Source of the DNA: Fervidibacillus halotolerans | Lineage (GTDB): Bacteria > Bacillota > Bacilli > Bacillales > Caldibacillaceae | Assembly: GCF_026547205.1 (NCBI RefSeq) | Contig: NZ_CP106877.1 | Location: forward strand, 1,762,771 to 1,826,770 | Direction of reading: 5' to 3' | Length of the DNA stretch: 64,000 bases | Shown here: piece by piece, positions 48,735 to 57,363 of the stretch | How positions within the stretch are numbered: the first letter of the stretch is position 1 | Layout: the number at the start of each line of letters is the position of its first letter | Position numbers and translations under genes: made by a program | The notes under the pieces: model-generated | The model's input: only the letters and a program-made list of their open reading frames with translations | The model's database searches: none | Told to the model about the DNA's origin: nothing

Positions 48735-49217
48735 ATGTCAAACAATTTTTCGATTGCTCCTACGAAAAGGGAAACTTATTCGTTAATCATTAAACAATTA
48801 AAATCGTTAGTAGAAGGTGAACCGAATAAAATCGCCAATTTAAGTAACGCCAGTGCTTTATTAAACCAATTTTTAGATCGAATCAACTGGGTCGGATTTT
48901 ATTTGTTAGAAGATCAACAACTCGTACTCGGTCCATTCCAAGGTTTGCCCGCCTGCGTTAGGATTCCGATTGGAAAAGGGGTATGCGGTACGGCTGCGAA
49001 GAGAAAAGAACCGATCATCGTTCCTGATGTTCATGACTTTCCTGGCCATATTGCTTGTGATGCTAACAGTCGGTCGGAAATCGTTATTCCGATGATAAAA
49101 AATGGAGAGCTAATTGGCGTTTTGGACATCGATAGTCCGAAAAAAAATCGGTTTGATGAAGAAGATCAAAAATATTTGGTGGAATTTACGGAAGTTCTTT
49201 TACAATATATCAATTGA
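48735..49217 (+). CDS. ytsP: Free methionine-(R)-sulfoxide reductase, GAF domain (YtsP)
   Basis: 160 aa, a single GAF domain. The three Cys of the fRMsr active site are present with the expected spacing: C74 (LPACVRIP), C84 (KGVCGTAA) and C108 (HIACDANSRS). It reduces free methionine-R-sulfoxide using thioredoxin. The ATG follows AAGGAGAAG. Same neighbour order as B. subtilis ytsP-ytrP. Transcription ends in a hairpin that lies in the end of the convergent ytrP. Confidence 0.93.
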   Translation: MSNNFSIAPTKRETYSLIIKQLKSLVEGEPNKIANLSNASALLNQFLDRINWVGFYLLEDQQLVLGPFQGLPACVRIPIGKGVCGTAAKRKEPIIVPDVHDFPGHIACDANSRSEIVIPMIKNGELIGVLDIDSPKKNRFDEEDQKYLVEFTEVLLQYIN

Positions 49218-49244
49218 AATGGACTGGAAAGGGAAAAGAGAAAG

Positions 49245-49280
49245 AACCGAGTTTATCCGTAAGCCATAGCTCGGTTTTTC
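49245..49280 (+). terminator. Terminator of ytsP, inside the 3' end of ytrP
   Basis: AACCGAG (49245-49251) pairs with CTCGGTT (49270-49276), followed by TTTTT on the plus strand. Part of the hairpin overlaps the last codons of ytrP, whose stop is at 49253. Confidence 0.65.
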
Positions 49281-51103
49281 CCCCGATTTTTCGCCATATA
49301 CAGGGCTTCATCGGCCCGTTTAAAAAGTTTTAACGGGTGATCCTTCCGTTCCTTTGTCCAATAGGATACACCACAAGATATCGTCACTCTAGGGCTCGTT
49401 TCCATTTCTGTTAAAATCACAATTCTCTCCGCTAACATTAACGCATATTTTAAACTTTGATTTGGCAAATAAATGACGATTTCCTCTCCGCCCCATCTTG
49501 CGGCAATCCCATCAGATTGGAGCGTCTTCATAATGATGTTCGCAATCTGTTTTAATACTTCATCGCCCACTTGATGCCCATATGTGTCATTCACGGATTT
49601 AAAATCATCAATATCAATTAATAAAAAAGCACCGCACTTATCATTTTCCATGGATTGTTTCAACTGCTCATCCAAATAATTTCGACTATACAATTTCGTT
49701 AAATAATCCGTAATAACGAGCCGCTCCAGTTCTTCCCGGAAAAGGGCATTCGATAAGGCAAGGGAAGTATGTTGGGTGATGGATTGATACAACCTAAAAG
49801 AATCGAAAGAAAAATAGTACGGATTTTTATGTAAACAAATTGCAAATCCGTTAATTTTTCCTTCCCGACGCAGTGGTTCGACCATTACGGAATCAAACGG
49901 AAAGTTTTTCACATGATTTGTTTGGATAAAGTTCCCGATGAACAGTGAATCTTTCGACGTTTGGAAATATTCCTCGACAAAGGAAAGAAATGCCTTAGAT
50001 TCCTTTTGAAAAAAATAATTTGTACTCCCAGGCAAAACGATGAATTCTTTCTGTTTTTTTAAAACGAATCCGACTTCATGGGAGTCAAAGGATTCCTTTA
50101 TTTCCTTGACGATATAATTCACGATTTCCGATAGATGTAAATTTGAATTTAATTGTTGGGAAACTTTCATCACCAGTCGTAATTCTTCAATTAATTTTTT
50201 AGACTGTTGGTATAAATGAGCATTTTCAATTGCATTACTAGCCGTTTGAGCGAGAATCGAGATGAATTTTATATCCGGATGGCCAATGATAATGGATTGG
50301 TTCGCCGTAATTTGTAGCACTCCATATATGCCTTGTTTTCCTTTCATCGGAAAATACAAAATGCTTCGTTTCTTCTTCCGATCATCTTCCATCCGAAACT
50401 CCCCGCTTAAAAATGCATCCATTAACGCCGAATTTTGTTCCGTGTAATCTAAATATTGAATAGGAAGGCGATTATTATCACTATTAAAATTTGCAAGCAA
50501 TAATTGGTACGAAAAAGAAGGATACATTTCCTTTAATGACTGGATGACTTCTTCCAGAACCTTTTCCATATCCATTGAAGAATAAAATTCATTCGTTACC
50601 CGCTGCAATTTTTGATAACGTCTTTTTTCACTGAGAGTGCCCAATAACTCAATGATTCCTAATAATATTTGGCAAAGGGCGTTTGATAAGCTTTTCCAAA
50701 AACGATTTGAATAATGACGTTCTCTCACTTGATCATAAGAAAATAACATCATTCCAAATTCTACACCATTATCTTCTTTTAAAAGCAATCCTTTATTACA
50801 ACGGTCCGTATGTATAGGTAAATCAACAATGTACTGATTTTTTTCAACATCAGATTGTCCACTTTCCTCATGATTGATAATCGATAAAGAGTTCGTTACA
50901 TAGGAAATGAAAACGTGTTGGTATTTTTTTAGAAAATCTTTATATACAAAAAAACGGACACATTTGATTGATAGCTCCGTACGGATAATATCCATTAAAC
51001 TTTGAATATGTTCTTCTAATGTCATTTGATCATCATGAATATGAAATCGATCAAACATACGATTCTTAATTTTTAAAATAATATATTCTTCATTATAGTT
51101 CAT
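49253..51103 (-). CDS. ytrP: YtrP, GAF-GGDEF diguanylate cyclase
   Basis: 616 aa. An N-terminal unassigned part (1-150), two GAF-like regions (about 160-290 and 310-445), then a GGDEF domain (about 450-616) with FLLIDIDDFKSVNDTYGHQVGDEV and the active-site motif GGEEI (538-542). The intact motif suggests that it makes cyclic di-GMP. No membrane helix. The ATG follows AGGTGATG. Shared 3' overlap with the ytsP terminator. Confidence 0.92.
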   Translation of the reverse strand: MNYNEEYIILKIKNRMFDRFHIHDDQMTLEEHIQSLMDIIRTELSIKCVRFFVYKDFLKKYQHVFISYVTNSLSIINHEESGQSDVEKNQYIVDLPIHTDRCNKGLLLKEDNGVEFGMMLFSYDQVRERHYSNRFWKSLSNALCQILLGIIELLGTLSEKRRYQKLQRVTNEFYSSMDMEKVLEEVIQSLKEMYPSFSYQLLLANFNSDNNRLPIQYLDYTEQNSALMDAFLSGEFRMEDDRKKKRSILYFPMKGKQGIYGVLQITANQSIIIGHPDIKFISILAQTASNAIENAHLYQQSKKLIEELRLVMKVSQQLNSNLHLSEIVNYIVKEIKESFDSHEVGFVLKKQKEFIVLPGSTNYFFQKESKAFLSFVEEYFQTSKDSLFIGNFIQTNHVKNFPFDSVMVEPLRREGKINGFAICLHKNPYYFSFDSFRLYQSITQHTSLALSNALFREELERLVITDYLTKLYSRNYLDEQLKQSMENDKCGAFLLIDIDDFKSVNDTYGHQVGDEVLKQIANIIMKTLQSDGIAARWGGEEIVIYLPNQSLKYALMLAERIVILTEMETSPRVTISCGVSYWTKERKDHPLKLFKRADEALYMAKNRGKNRAMAYG

Positions 51104-51151
51104 TCAAGCATCACCTATTTGTTGCAAAAATGGAAAGAAGATGTTCAGTAC

Positions 51152-51739
51152 CTACTCACTTACAACGACCTTTACATCATTTTCCAAAAGAAGCAGCCAT
51201 AGACTACGATCCACTGTCAAAGGACAAACAGATACAACTTGATCATCTGGTTCCACCTTAAAACGAATCGGATGCCCTCCTGTGGATACAATGATCGTCT
51301 TTTCCTCGTCGATTTGAAAGGGTACACCTTCAGACGTCCCTTCTTTCCGATAATGAGTGTCCCGCTTCTCTTCTTTCAGTTGTTCATTAAAAAAATGCCA
51401 ATTTTCTTGCATTTCCACCCATACACCCGTATTTTCCTTATCCCCTATTAAACTTTCTGGAGCTTTTGGTAATTGACGGGACGCGATGGCAGTAAATCGG
51501 TTTTTGTCCGTTCGATCTATTGTATACGTAATTAACCAATGACTCCCATCGTCTGAGCGGTATAAAATCACTTTAGGCGGATCCTTTCGATTTTCAGAAA
51601 TATGGGTAACCACTACCTTCCAATCGTCTGCCTCTCCCACCGCTCGTTGTCTAAATGAAAAGGCAGCTACAACGAGAAAAATCGCAAAGAAAATAATGGC
51701 ATAACGAACAATGTTTTCTTTTTTTGACAAGGAAATCAC
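51152..51739 (-). CDS. Hypothetical membrane-anchored protein, 195 aa
   Basis: 195 aa. One N-terminal helix (about 12-29, RYAIIFFAIFLVVAAFSF) and an extracytoplasmic domain of about 160 residues with many short beta strands and motifs KVVVTHISENRKDPPKVILYR. I do not recognise the family. Start is GTG or a TTG three codons later. It follows ytrP upstream by 48 bp on the same strand, so it may be co-transcribed and feed signals to YtrP; this is a guess from position only. Confidence 0.6.
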   Translation of the reverse strand: MISLSKKENIVRYAIIFFAIFLVVAAFSFRQRAVGEADDWKVVVTHISENRKDPPKVILYRSDDGSHWLITYTIDRTDKNRFTAIASRQLPKAPESLIGDKENTGVWVEMQENWHFFNEQLKEEKRDTHYRKEGTSEGVPFQIDEEKTIIVSTGGHPIRFKVEPDDQVVSVCPLTVDRSLWLLLLENDVKVVVSE

Positions 51740-51931
51740 TCTACATCTTTTTAATTTCTTTTATTATAGCATAGGATGATTAAAAAATAGTATATGAAAG
51801 AAGTGAATACCCATTTTTCCCACTTAAATAAGATCAGGTAGTTTTTTCAATTTAGCGGGTACATTGAATGATTTAATTAAGTTTGTCAACCAATCGTCTA
51901 GAGATTGTAAACAATTCCTAAATGTTAATCT

Positions 51932-51960
51932 TGACGAAAGGGTAAGAATTTCATATAATG
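51932..51960 (+). promoter_or_regulatory. Strong promoter of rpsD
   Basis: TTGACG (51932-51937), 17 bp, TATAAT (51955-51960). Transcription should start near 51967, about 180 bases before the gene. Confidence 0.8.
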
Positions 51961-51966
51961 AACTTT

Positions 51967-52148
51967 GTGTAAAATATGGCAGCCTATGTTTACATGTTTA
52001 TTCGTTCATTTTGTTACTCTTAAAAAAGAGTTGTACCGTGTAACCCTCTGCTGCTAGGGCGAAGGTGCAGGACAACAAAATGGCGATATACGTTGTGAAC
52101 AACTGTTTTTATTTTACCAAATAAAAACAATAAAGGAGGAGCTATTTC
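51967..52148 (+). promoter_or_regulatory. rpsD leader, probable S4 autoregulatory RNA
   Basis: A 182-base leader between the promoter and the rpsD ATG. It contains paired segments such as GTTGTACC (52030-52037) with GGACAAC (52080-52086), and a stretch of conserved-looking, GC-richer sequence, CCCTCTGCTGCTAGGGCGAAG (split 52045-52064). In B. subtilis and relatives protein S4 binds its own leader and represses translation. The fold here was not computed. AAGGAGGAGC is the ribosome binding site. Confidence 0.65.
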
Positions 52149-52751
52149 ATGGCTCGTTATACAGGTCCAAGCTGGAAAATTTCCCGCCGCCTCGGCATTT
52201 CTTTGAGCGGTACAGGTAAAGAGTTAGAAAGACGTCCGTATGCACCGGGACAACACGGTCCTAACCAACGAAAAAAATTATCTGAATACGGTTTGCAATT
52301 GCAAGAAAAACAAAAATTGCGTCATATGTACGGTTTGAACGAACGTCAATTCCGTAACACGTTCGTAAAAGCTGGAAAAATGAAAGGTGTTCACGGCGAA
52401 AACTTTATGGTCCTTTTGGAATCTCGCCTGGACAACCTCGTTTACCGTATGGGATTGACTCGTACTCGCCGTCAAGCTCGCCAACTTGTGAACCACGGAC
52501 ATATTTTAGTGGACGGTCGTCGCGTTAACATCCCATCGTACCTTGTAAAACCGGGACAAACGATCGGTGTACGAGAAAAATCTCGTAATTTAGAAATTAT
52601 TAAAGAAGCAATGGAATTAAATAACTTCATCCCGGATTATTTATCTTTCGATGCGGACAAAATGGAAGGAACGTACACTCGTTTACCTGAACGTGCCGAA
52701 CTTCCGGCGGAAATCAACGAGTCCTTAATCGTTGAGTTTTACTCTCGTTAA
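52149..52751 (+). CDS. rpsD: Ribosomal protein uS4
   Basis: 200 aa, the normal Bacillus length. N-terminal [20 protein letters not shown], and an S4 RNA-binding domain (about 92-155) with [18 protein letters not shown] and [20 protein letters not shown]. It binds 16S rRNA early in 30S assembly and is expected to repress its own mRNA. Monocistronic, between a strong promoter and a strong terminator. Confidence 0.99.
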   Translation: MARYTGPSWKISRRLGISLSGTGKELERRPYAPGQHGPNQRKKLSEYGLQLQEKQKLRHMYGLNERQFRNTFVKAGKMKGVHGENFMVLLESRLDNLVYRMGLTRTRRQARQLVNHGHILVDGRRVNIPSYLVKPGQTIGVREKSRNLEIIKEAMELNNFIPDYLSFDADKMEGTYTRLPERAELPAEINESLIVEFYSR

Positions 52752-52777
52752 TCAAATCATATCGTTTAACAATGTAT

Positions 52778-52823
52778 TAAAAACCCTAGAGCCTTTATAT
52801 ACGAAGGCTTTAGGGTTTTTCTT
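52778..52823 (+). terminator. Terminator after rpsD
   Basis: AAAAACCCTAGAGCCTT pairs with AAGGCTTTAGGGTTTTT with one mismatch, loop TATATACG. T run at the 3' end. Both flanks fit a bidirectional terminator. Confidence 0.9.
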
Positions 52824-52973
52824 TATGCTCATGATTTTTATTGAACTAAAGAATTCATAGATGAAAACAAATTATTTTTACTTTTCCACCCTAAAGATGC
52901 GATCTCCAGTAGGAAAAAGTTCTCTTTTCTTTTTCCTAAACAAATATCCTCCCTTAACAATCGTTTTAAAACC

Positions 52974-53002
52974 TTGACAAAACCTTTGTATACCAATAAT
53001 AA
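52974..53002 (+). promoter_or_regulatory. Promoter of the TetR gene at 53079
   Basis: TTGACA (52974-52979), 17 bp, TAATAA (52997-53002). Rest of the gap 52752-53078 holds the rpsD terminator and AT-rich sequence. No copy of the palindrome found upstream of the acyl-CoA dehydrogenase gene is seen here. Confidence 0.55.
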
Positions 53003-53078
53003 TGAAAGTAATTTGAAAGGGAGCCTTGACCTTTCTCACCATTGAAAAAATTGATGGCTCATTCTAGGAGGCTACAAT

Positions 53079-53693
53079 TTGGAACAAAAACCTATAACCC
53101 TAAAGGAGTTAAAAGAAGCCGAACGGGAATCGAGAAAACAATTGATCTTAACGGCTACGCTCAATCTTTTTGGCAAAAAACAAATATCGGAAGTAAGTAT
53201 ACGGGATATCGCAAAGGAAGCGGGGATTTCACCGGCTTTAATATACCGCCACTTTCACGACAGGGACGAGTTGTTTTTAGAAGCATTTTTATTGAAAAGT
53301 GAAGAGATGATTACCGCCTTTGATTCTATTATTTCGAAAAGAAGAAATGTTTCGATTGAAGAAATTGGTAAGGAATTTATTCACTTTCTGCTCAACAATC
53401 CCCTATTCTTTAAGATGATGTCTTATTTTATGCTCGATTATTCATTGAGGGAAGAGCATTTGGATAAGTTTAATACGACGATTCGAGAGTTGTTAGCGAT
53501 TTTTGACAAAGGATTCGAGGAAAATGGATTAAAAGAAAACATCCGCCTCCATTCCCATGCCTTTTTTTCGTCCCTTAATGGCGTGATGATCACATTTTAT
53601 AATTATCCGGGAAGAAGTGAAGAAGAAATACGAAATCATATCGAACGATTAGCTTCGTTGATTGGAAAATTGTTTGTACAAGCGACAAAATAG
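53079..53693 (+). CDS. TetR family regulator, probably of the acyl-CoA module
   Basis: 204 aa from a TTG seven bases after AGGAGG. The helix-turn-helix is at about 22-66: VSIRDIAKEAGISPALIYRH, then FHDRDELFLEAF. The C-terminal ligand domain is helical. It is convergent with the acyl-CoA ligase gene. It probably regulates the divergently located promoter of the dehydrogenase operon through the palindromes at 57066-57095, but the operator is 3.4 kb away and this link is inference. Confidence 0.85.
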   Translation: MEQKPITLKELKEAERESRKQLILTATLNLFGKKQISEVSIRDIAKEAGISPALIYRHFHDRDELFLEAFLLKSEEMITAFDSIISKRRNVSIEEIGKEFIHFLLNNPLFFKMMSYFMLDYSLREEHLDKFNTTIRELLAIFDKGFEENGLKENIRLHSHAFFSSLNGVMITFYNYPGRSEEEIRNHIERLASLIGKLFVQATK

Positions 53694-53730
53694 GCAACTC
53701 TTTTTTCAATGGAAAAGAGAGCTGCCTATC
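53690..53730 (+). terminator. Hairpin at the end of the TetR gene
   Basis: ATAGGCA pairs with TGCCTAT, with CTCTTTT and AAAAGAG inside. The arm includes the stop codon. A weak T tract follows on the plus strand, while the minus strand has ATTTTG. Moderate evidence for a terminator. Confidence 0.5.
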
Positions 53731-53861
53731 ACTTTATACACACATCCCGATACGTTCTGAAAACTACTGGCTTATTGGAAAAAAATTTGTTATTCTTCAT
53801 CTATAGTTCTACTTTCTCTATCCAGCAGATAACAAATGGACACATCAGGGATATCCGATTG

Positions 53862-55361
53862 TTAATGAACTGCTTTTTTTGTTTTTAATACATGTTTTAA
53901 CACTTTCCCGGATGCATTTCTCGGTAATTGACTTATAAATTCAACGTCTTTTACACATTTATACGAAGCTAAATGTTTTTTACATAGTTGGATGATATCC
54001 TCCTCTTTTAATGGAGACGACTTACTTTTGACAACAAAGGCTTTCGGAACCTCTCCCCATTTTTCATCTGGTACACCGACCACAGCTACTTCTACCACAT
54101 CTGGATGAGAAGCAATGACGTTTTCTAGTTCAGAGGAATAAATATTTTCCCCACCGCTAATAATCATATCTTTTAAACGATCGATGACATAGATAAATCC
54201 TTCTTCATCGATTTTACCGATATCCCCGGAACGATAGTCCCCTTCATTTAACACTTTCTTTGTCTCTTCTTCATTTTTCCAATATCCTTTAAAAACTTGT
54301 GGACCTGAACATACGATTTCGCCAATTTTATTTGGAGGCAATGGTTCATTGGTGGCGGGATCCACAATTTTTACGTTTCCGTGGAAGACCATCTTTCCCA
54401 TCGATCGAATTTTATCTTGTCCCATAATCTTCTTCCAAAAGGACACAGCCCCCGTATATTCTGTAATTCCATATACTTGCTGAATGGGAATTCCCAATTG
54501 ATCATACGCCCGAATTAATGATTCAGGCACTGGTGAAGCCCCACATGTAATATTTCTTAATGATTTATAATTCATTTTTTCTTTATCAAACACCTTTAAC
54601 ATATATTGCAACATAACAGGAACGGTCATCATCGTCGTAATTTTTTCTTCGTCAATCGTTTTCCAAACAGCTATTGGGTCAAAATCTGCCATTAACACGA
54701 CGGTGCTTCCTGTATGCACATTTGTAATGATCGGAGCGAACCCACCGATATGGAAAAAGGGTGCTACCGATAAAAATCGATCACCGAACCACCAATCGAT
54801 TGTATGGGACATGCCGAGAGATGCAGCAAGTAAGTTCGTATGGGTAATCATTGCTCCTTTAGGCTTTCCCGTCGTACCAGAAGTATACATAATTAGAATC
54901 GTATCATCCCCCTTTGAAACGGGAGTGACTTCTGCGGTAGGAAACGGTTCGATGTATGCATCAAATCGTTCATCTCCTGCTTCCACAGTTTTCAATGGAA
55001 CATGTTGTAAAACTTCTTTTATTTTTTCTTCAAATTCCACATCATGGACGAGAAGAGTCGGTTCAGCATTTTGTAAAATATAGATGATTTCGCTCGTTTG
55101 TAATCGCCAATTGATCGGTACTGTAATCACACCTAATTTTGCAGCACCAAAAAAGGCGGTAATAAAGTCTTCATGGTTTTTACATAACAATGCTATTCGA
55201 TCACCAGTTTGTATGTTTTCCTGTTGCAAAAAATGGGCAAATTGATTGACCCGTTGATTCATTTCCGAAAAGGAATATCTTTTCCTACCAACATACCCCT
55301 CCGTCTTCGGTGATAAATACGCCCGATGCGTCATTAATTCTCCAATGTTTACATTTAACAT
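53862..55361 (-). CDS. Acyl-CoA ligase (AMP-forming)
   Basis: 499 aa. ATP loop TIMYTSGTTGKPKGAMITH at about 155-173, the motif YRSGDIGKIDEEGFIYVIDR, DMIISGGENIYSSELE and the C-terminal catalytic Lys in RNASGKVLKH. Activates a carboxylic acid, probably a fatty acid, to its CoA thioester. It follows the dehydrogenase by 28 bp, so both belong to one operon. No strict substrate can be read from the sequence. Confidence 0.92.
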   Translation of the reverse strand: MLNVNIGELMTHRAYLSPKTEGYVGRKRYSFSEMNQRVNQFAHFLQQENIQTGDRIALLCKNHEDFITAFFGAAKLGVITVPINWRLQTSEIIYILQNAEPTLLVHDVEFEEKIKEVLQHVPLKTVEAGDERFDAYIEPFPTAEVTPVSKGDDTILIMYTSGTTGKPKGAMITHTNLLAASLGMSHTIDWWFGDRFLSVAPFFHIGGFAPIITNVHTGSTVVLMADFDPIAVWKTIDEEKITTMMTVPVMLQYMLKVFDKEKMNYKSLRNITCGASPVPESLIRAYDQLGIPIQQVYGITEYTGAVSFWKKIMGQDKIRSMGKMVFHGNVKIVDPATNEPLPPNKIGEIVCSGPQVFKGYWKNEEETKKVLNEGDYRSGDIGKIDEEGFIYVIDRLKDMIISGGENIYSSELENVIASHPDVVEVAVVGVPDEKWGEVPKAFVVKSKSSPLKEEDIIQLCKKHLASYKCVKDVEFISQLPRNASGKVLKHVLKTKKAVH

Positions 55362-55389
55362 CTCCCATCCACCTTTCTAAATTCGTTAA

Positions 55390-57003
55390 TTATCCTTTAT
55401 TAAATTGATATTTTGGCACAATCGGTGCATCTCCAACTTCTTTCCACGCTTGCTCTTGATATGTGAAAAACAAATCATCACAAAACCGGTCCCATTCTCT
55501 TGCTTGCTGAATGGATTCTTCATTCGGTTCTGTGGATAAATCAATTCTTTGTAAACGTTCCATTTTTTCAACGAATGTTGCCACAATCGATGGATCTACC
55601 CCTTTTAATAAATCCGATATGAATTGGGTCGGTTCATACCAGCTGGATGCACGGGAAAGATCCCGATGAATTTGAGCAAGTAACACATTTCTCGGTCCCT
55701 CCCAAAGCTCATTGACCATCGCATCCCGAAACAATCGGGGTAGTGAAGTAAAGTCTTCAATGACTCCATTTCCACCAAATATAGAGATGGCCGTACGGAT
55801 CGTATCAACCGTATCCTTTGCCGCTTTAATCTTTTGTAATAAAATGAGTTCTCGTAAAATAAATTGTTGCCGTCGTTCCGCTTCCGTTAGTTTTTTCATA
55901 TGCCAATGTTGTTGTTGAAAAAACATATGATAGATTTTAAATAAAGCTGCCGTCGTTCTTTTGGCCGTAGATTCGATTTCTTTTAATTGGGCTTTCGCAA
56001 GCGGGAATTCCTCGATTTTTCTACCGAACACTTCCCGAAATTGACTATATTGTAAAGCCTCCCGAACAGCTCTTAACATAAATGCACTACTTGCTGAACC
56101 GATATCTAATCTCGACTTCGTTAAAACAATCCCAACTGCGATCGCGACTCCTTTTTCCATCGGTCCGATTTGATATGCTTTCGCGCCTTCAAAGGTAAGT
56201 TCTGCAGATGGTAACTCGCTCGTACCAAGTTTCCACTTTAACCGATTAATGACGTAATTGTTTCTTTCCTTTCGATCCCGATTTTTCCAAAGTGGAACAA
56301 CGAAAGTCGCCACATGTTCTGTGTTATCCACTCGTGCAGTAACGACTGCATAATCCGCATGGATCGCTGAGCAAAAAAATTTTGTCCCGTAAAGACGATA
56401 ATGGTCACCAACCGGCACTGCCTTCAATACATTTGCTGGAATGTTGGAGCCTCCTTGAATTTCCGTCATAAATTGGGCGCCGATCCCGTAATCCCCATCG
56501 ATTCCTTCCGTACAATGCAATAAGATTTCTTTTAGTTCATCGTTTAATTCATGTTCAAACTTCCGTAATAAATCGACGAGACCGTCTGTGCAAGCAACCG
56601 GGCACATCATCCCTGCTTCCCCATTATGATGAAATAAAAACCGCTTCAACACTTGTTCCCATTCCGACGTTTCCTTTGAAAAAAGTGCTTCACCAAAGAT
56701 AATTTTTTCCATTTCTTTTTGTTCATTGGGGCGAACAATTCGGTCAACACGGTGGTTGTACGCATCGAAATGTTCAATTCTCGGATGATGTTCCTCCTTT
56801 GCCATTTCGTTCGTCACTTTTCGAAGTTGAATAGAGGTCGTATTTGAAAGTGCTTTCATTTTTTCGTAAAGAACATCCCACTCATCCTTCACGTAAAACT
56901 GCACCACTTTTTGTAAAAATTCATTATCAAGAAAATCGTTATAACGGTCACGGATCATTAGAAACTCATCAAAGGAATACGGATTGACCGTTTCTTTTTC
57001 CAT
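55390..57003 (-). CDS. AidB-like acyl-CoA dehydrogenase
   Basis: 537 aa, longer than the normal about 380 aa enzyme. The AidB-type motif FMTEIQGGSN, the flavin-binding FGGNGVIEDF and the glutamate loop ELWEGPRNVLLAQ at about 460 are visible. AidB-like proteins carry FAD and bind DNA or act on unusual acyl-CoAs; in this operon a role in acyl-CoA oxidation beside the ligase is most likely. First gene of the two-gene operon, with a TTGACA promoter and a palindromic operator. Confidence 0.88.
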   Translation of the reverse strand: MEKETVNPYSFDEFLMIRDRYNDFLDNEFLQKVVQFYVKDEWDVLYEKMKALSNTTSIQLRKVTNEMAKEEHHPRIEHFDAYNHRVDRIVRPNEQKEMEKIIFGEALFSKETSEWEQVLKRFLFHHNGEAGMMCPVACTDGLVDLLRKFEHELNDELKEILLHCTEGIDGDYGIGAQFMTEIQGGSNIPANVLKAVPVGDHYRLYGTKFFCSAIHADYAVVTARVDNTEHVATFVVPLWKNRDRKERNNYVINRLKWKLGTSELPSAELTFEGAKAYQIGPMEKGVAIAVGIVLTKSRLDIGSASSAFMLRAVREALQYSQFREVFGRKIEEFPLAKAQLKEIESTAKRTTAALFKIYHMFFQQQHWHMKKLTEAERRQQFILRELILLQKIKAAKDTVDTIRTAISIFGGNGVIEDFTSLPRLFRDAMVNELWEGPRNVLLAQIHRDLSRASSWYEPTQFISDLLKGVDPSIVATFVEKMERLQRIDLSTEPNEESIQQAREWDRFCDDLFFTYQEQAWKEVGDAPIVPKYQFNKG

Positions 57004-57037
57004 ATATATCTTCCTTTCCTTTAACTTTAGTAATTTT

Positions 57038-57066
57038 ATGATATATTAGAATTTTATGATTGTCAA
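57038..57066 (-). promoter_or_regulatory. Promoter of the acyl-CoA dehydrogenase operon
   Basis: Minus-strand TTGACA (57061-57066), 17 bp, TATCAT (57038-57043). The start point is about 25 bp before the coding region, leaving a short leader with the AAAGGAAAGGAAG site. Confidence 0.6.
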
Positions 57067-57095
57067 CATTGTTTTTTATAGTAAACAATGTTTAC
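57066..57095. promoter_or_regulatory. TetR-type operator next to the -35 box
   Basis: ACATTGTTT (57066-57074) and AAACAATGT (57083-57091) are perfect 9-bp arms with an 8-bp centre. GTAAACAATGTTTAC at 57081-57095 is a second, 15-bp palindrome sharing the right arm. The first overlaps the -35 of the operon promoter, so binding should repress it. Confidence 0.65.
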
Positions 57096-57111
57096 ACTAG
57101 GATGAAACATG

Positions 57112-57131
57112 CCGATGTAAAGTTACATCGG
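57112..57131. repeat. 20-bp perfect palindrome
   Basis: CCGATGTAA and TTACATCGG with two central bases. It lies 17 bp beyond the operator. It has a 2-base loop, so it is more likely a protein site than an RNA hairpin. The rest of the gap 57132-57363 is AT-rich and holds nothing I can identify. Confidence 0.5.
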
Positions 57132-57363
57132 TGAAAAAAGCTGAATCACAGTCAACACTTATTTTACGAAGTGCCCATATTTAAAATCACTAAAATTGAT
57201 AGAAAAAATTTAACAAATGTTATACAGGCTTTTACATGTATAAACGTTATATTAAACAACCCATTTTAGAAATTATAGTTATTTTAATCAAGTTTTTAGA
57301 AATTGAACATAGCCGATTTTATAAACATAGAAATTATCTTTTCGCATCTTTTGAAGAAAAAAC

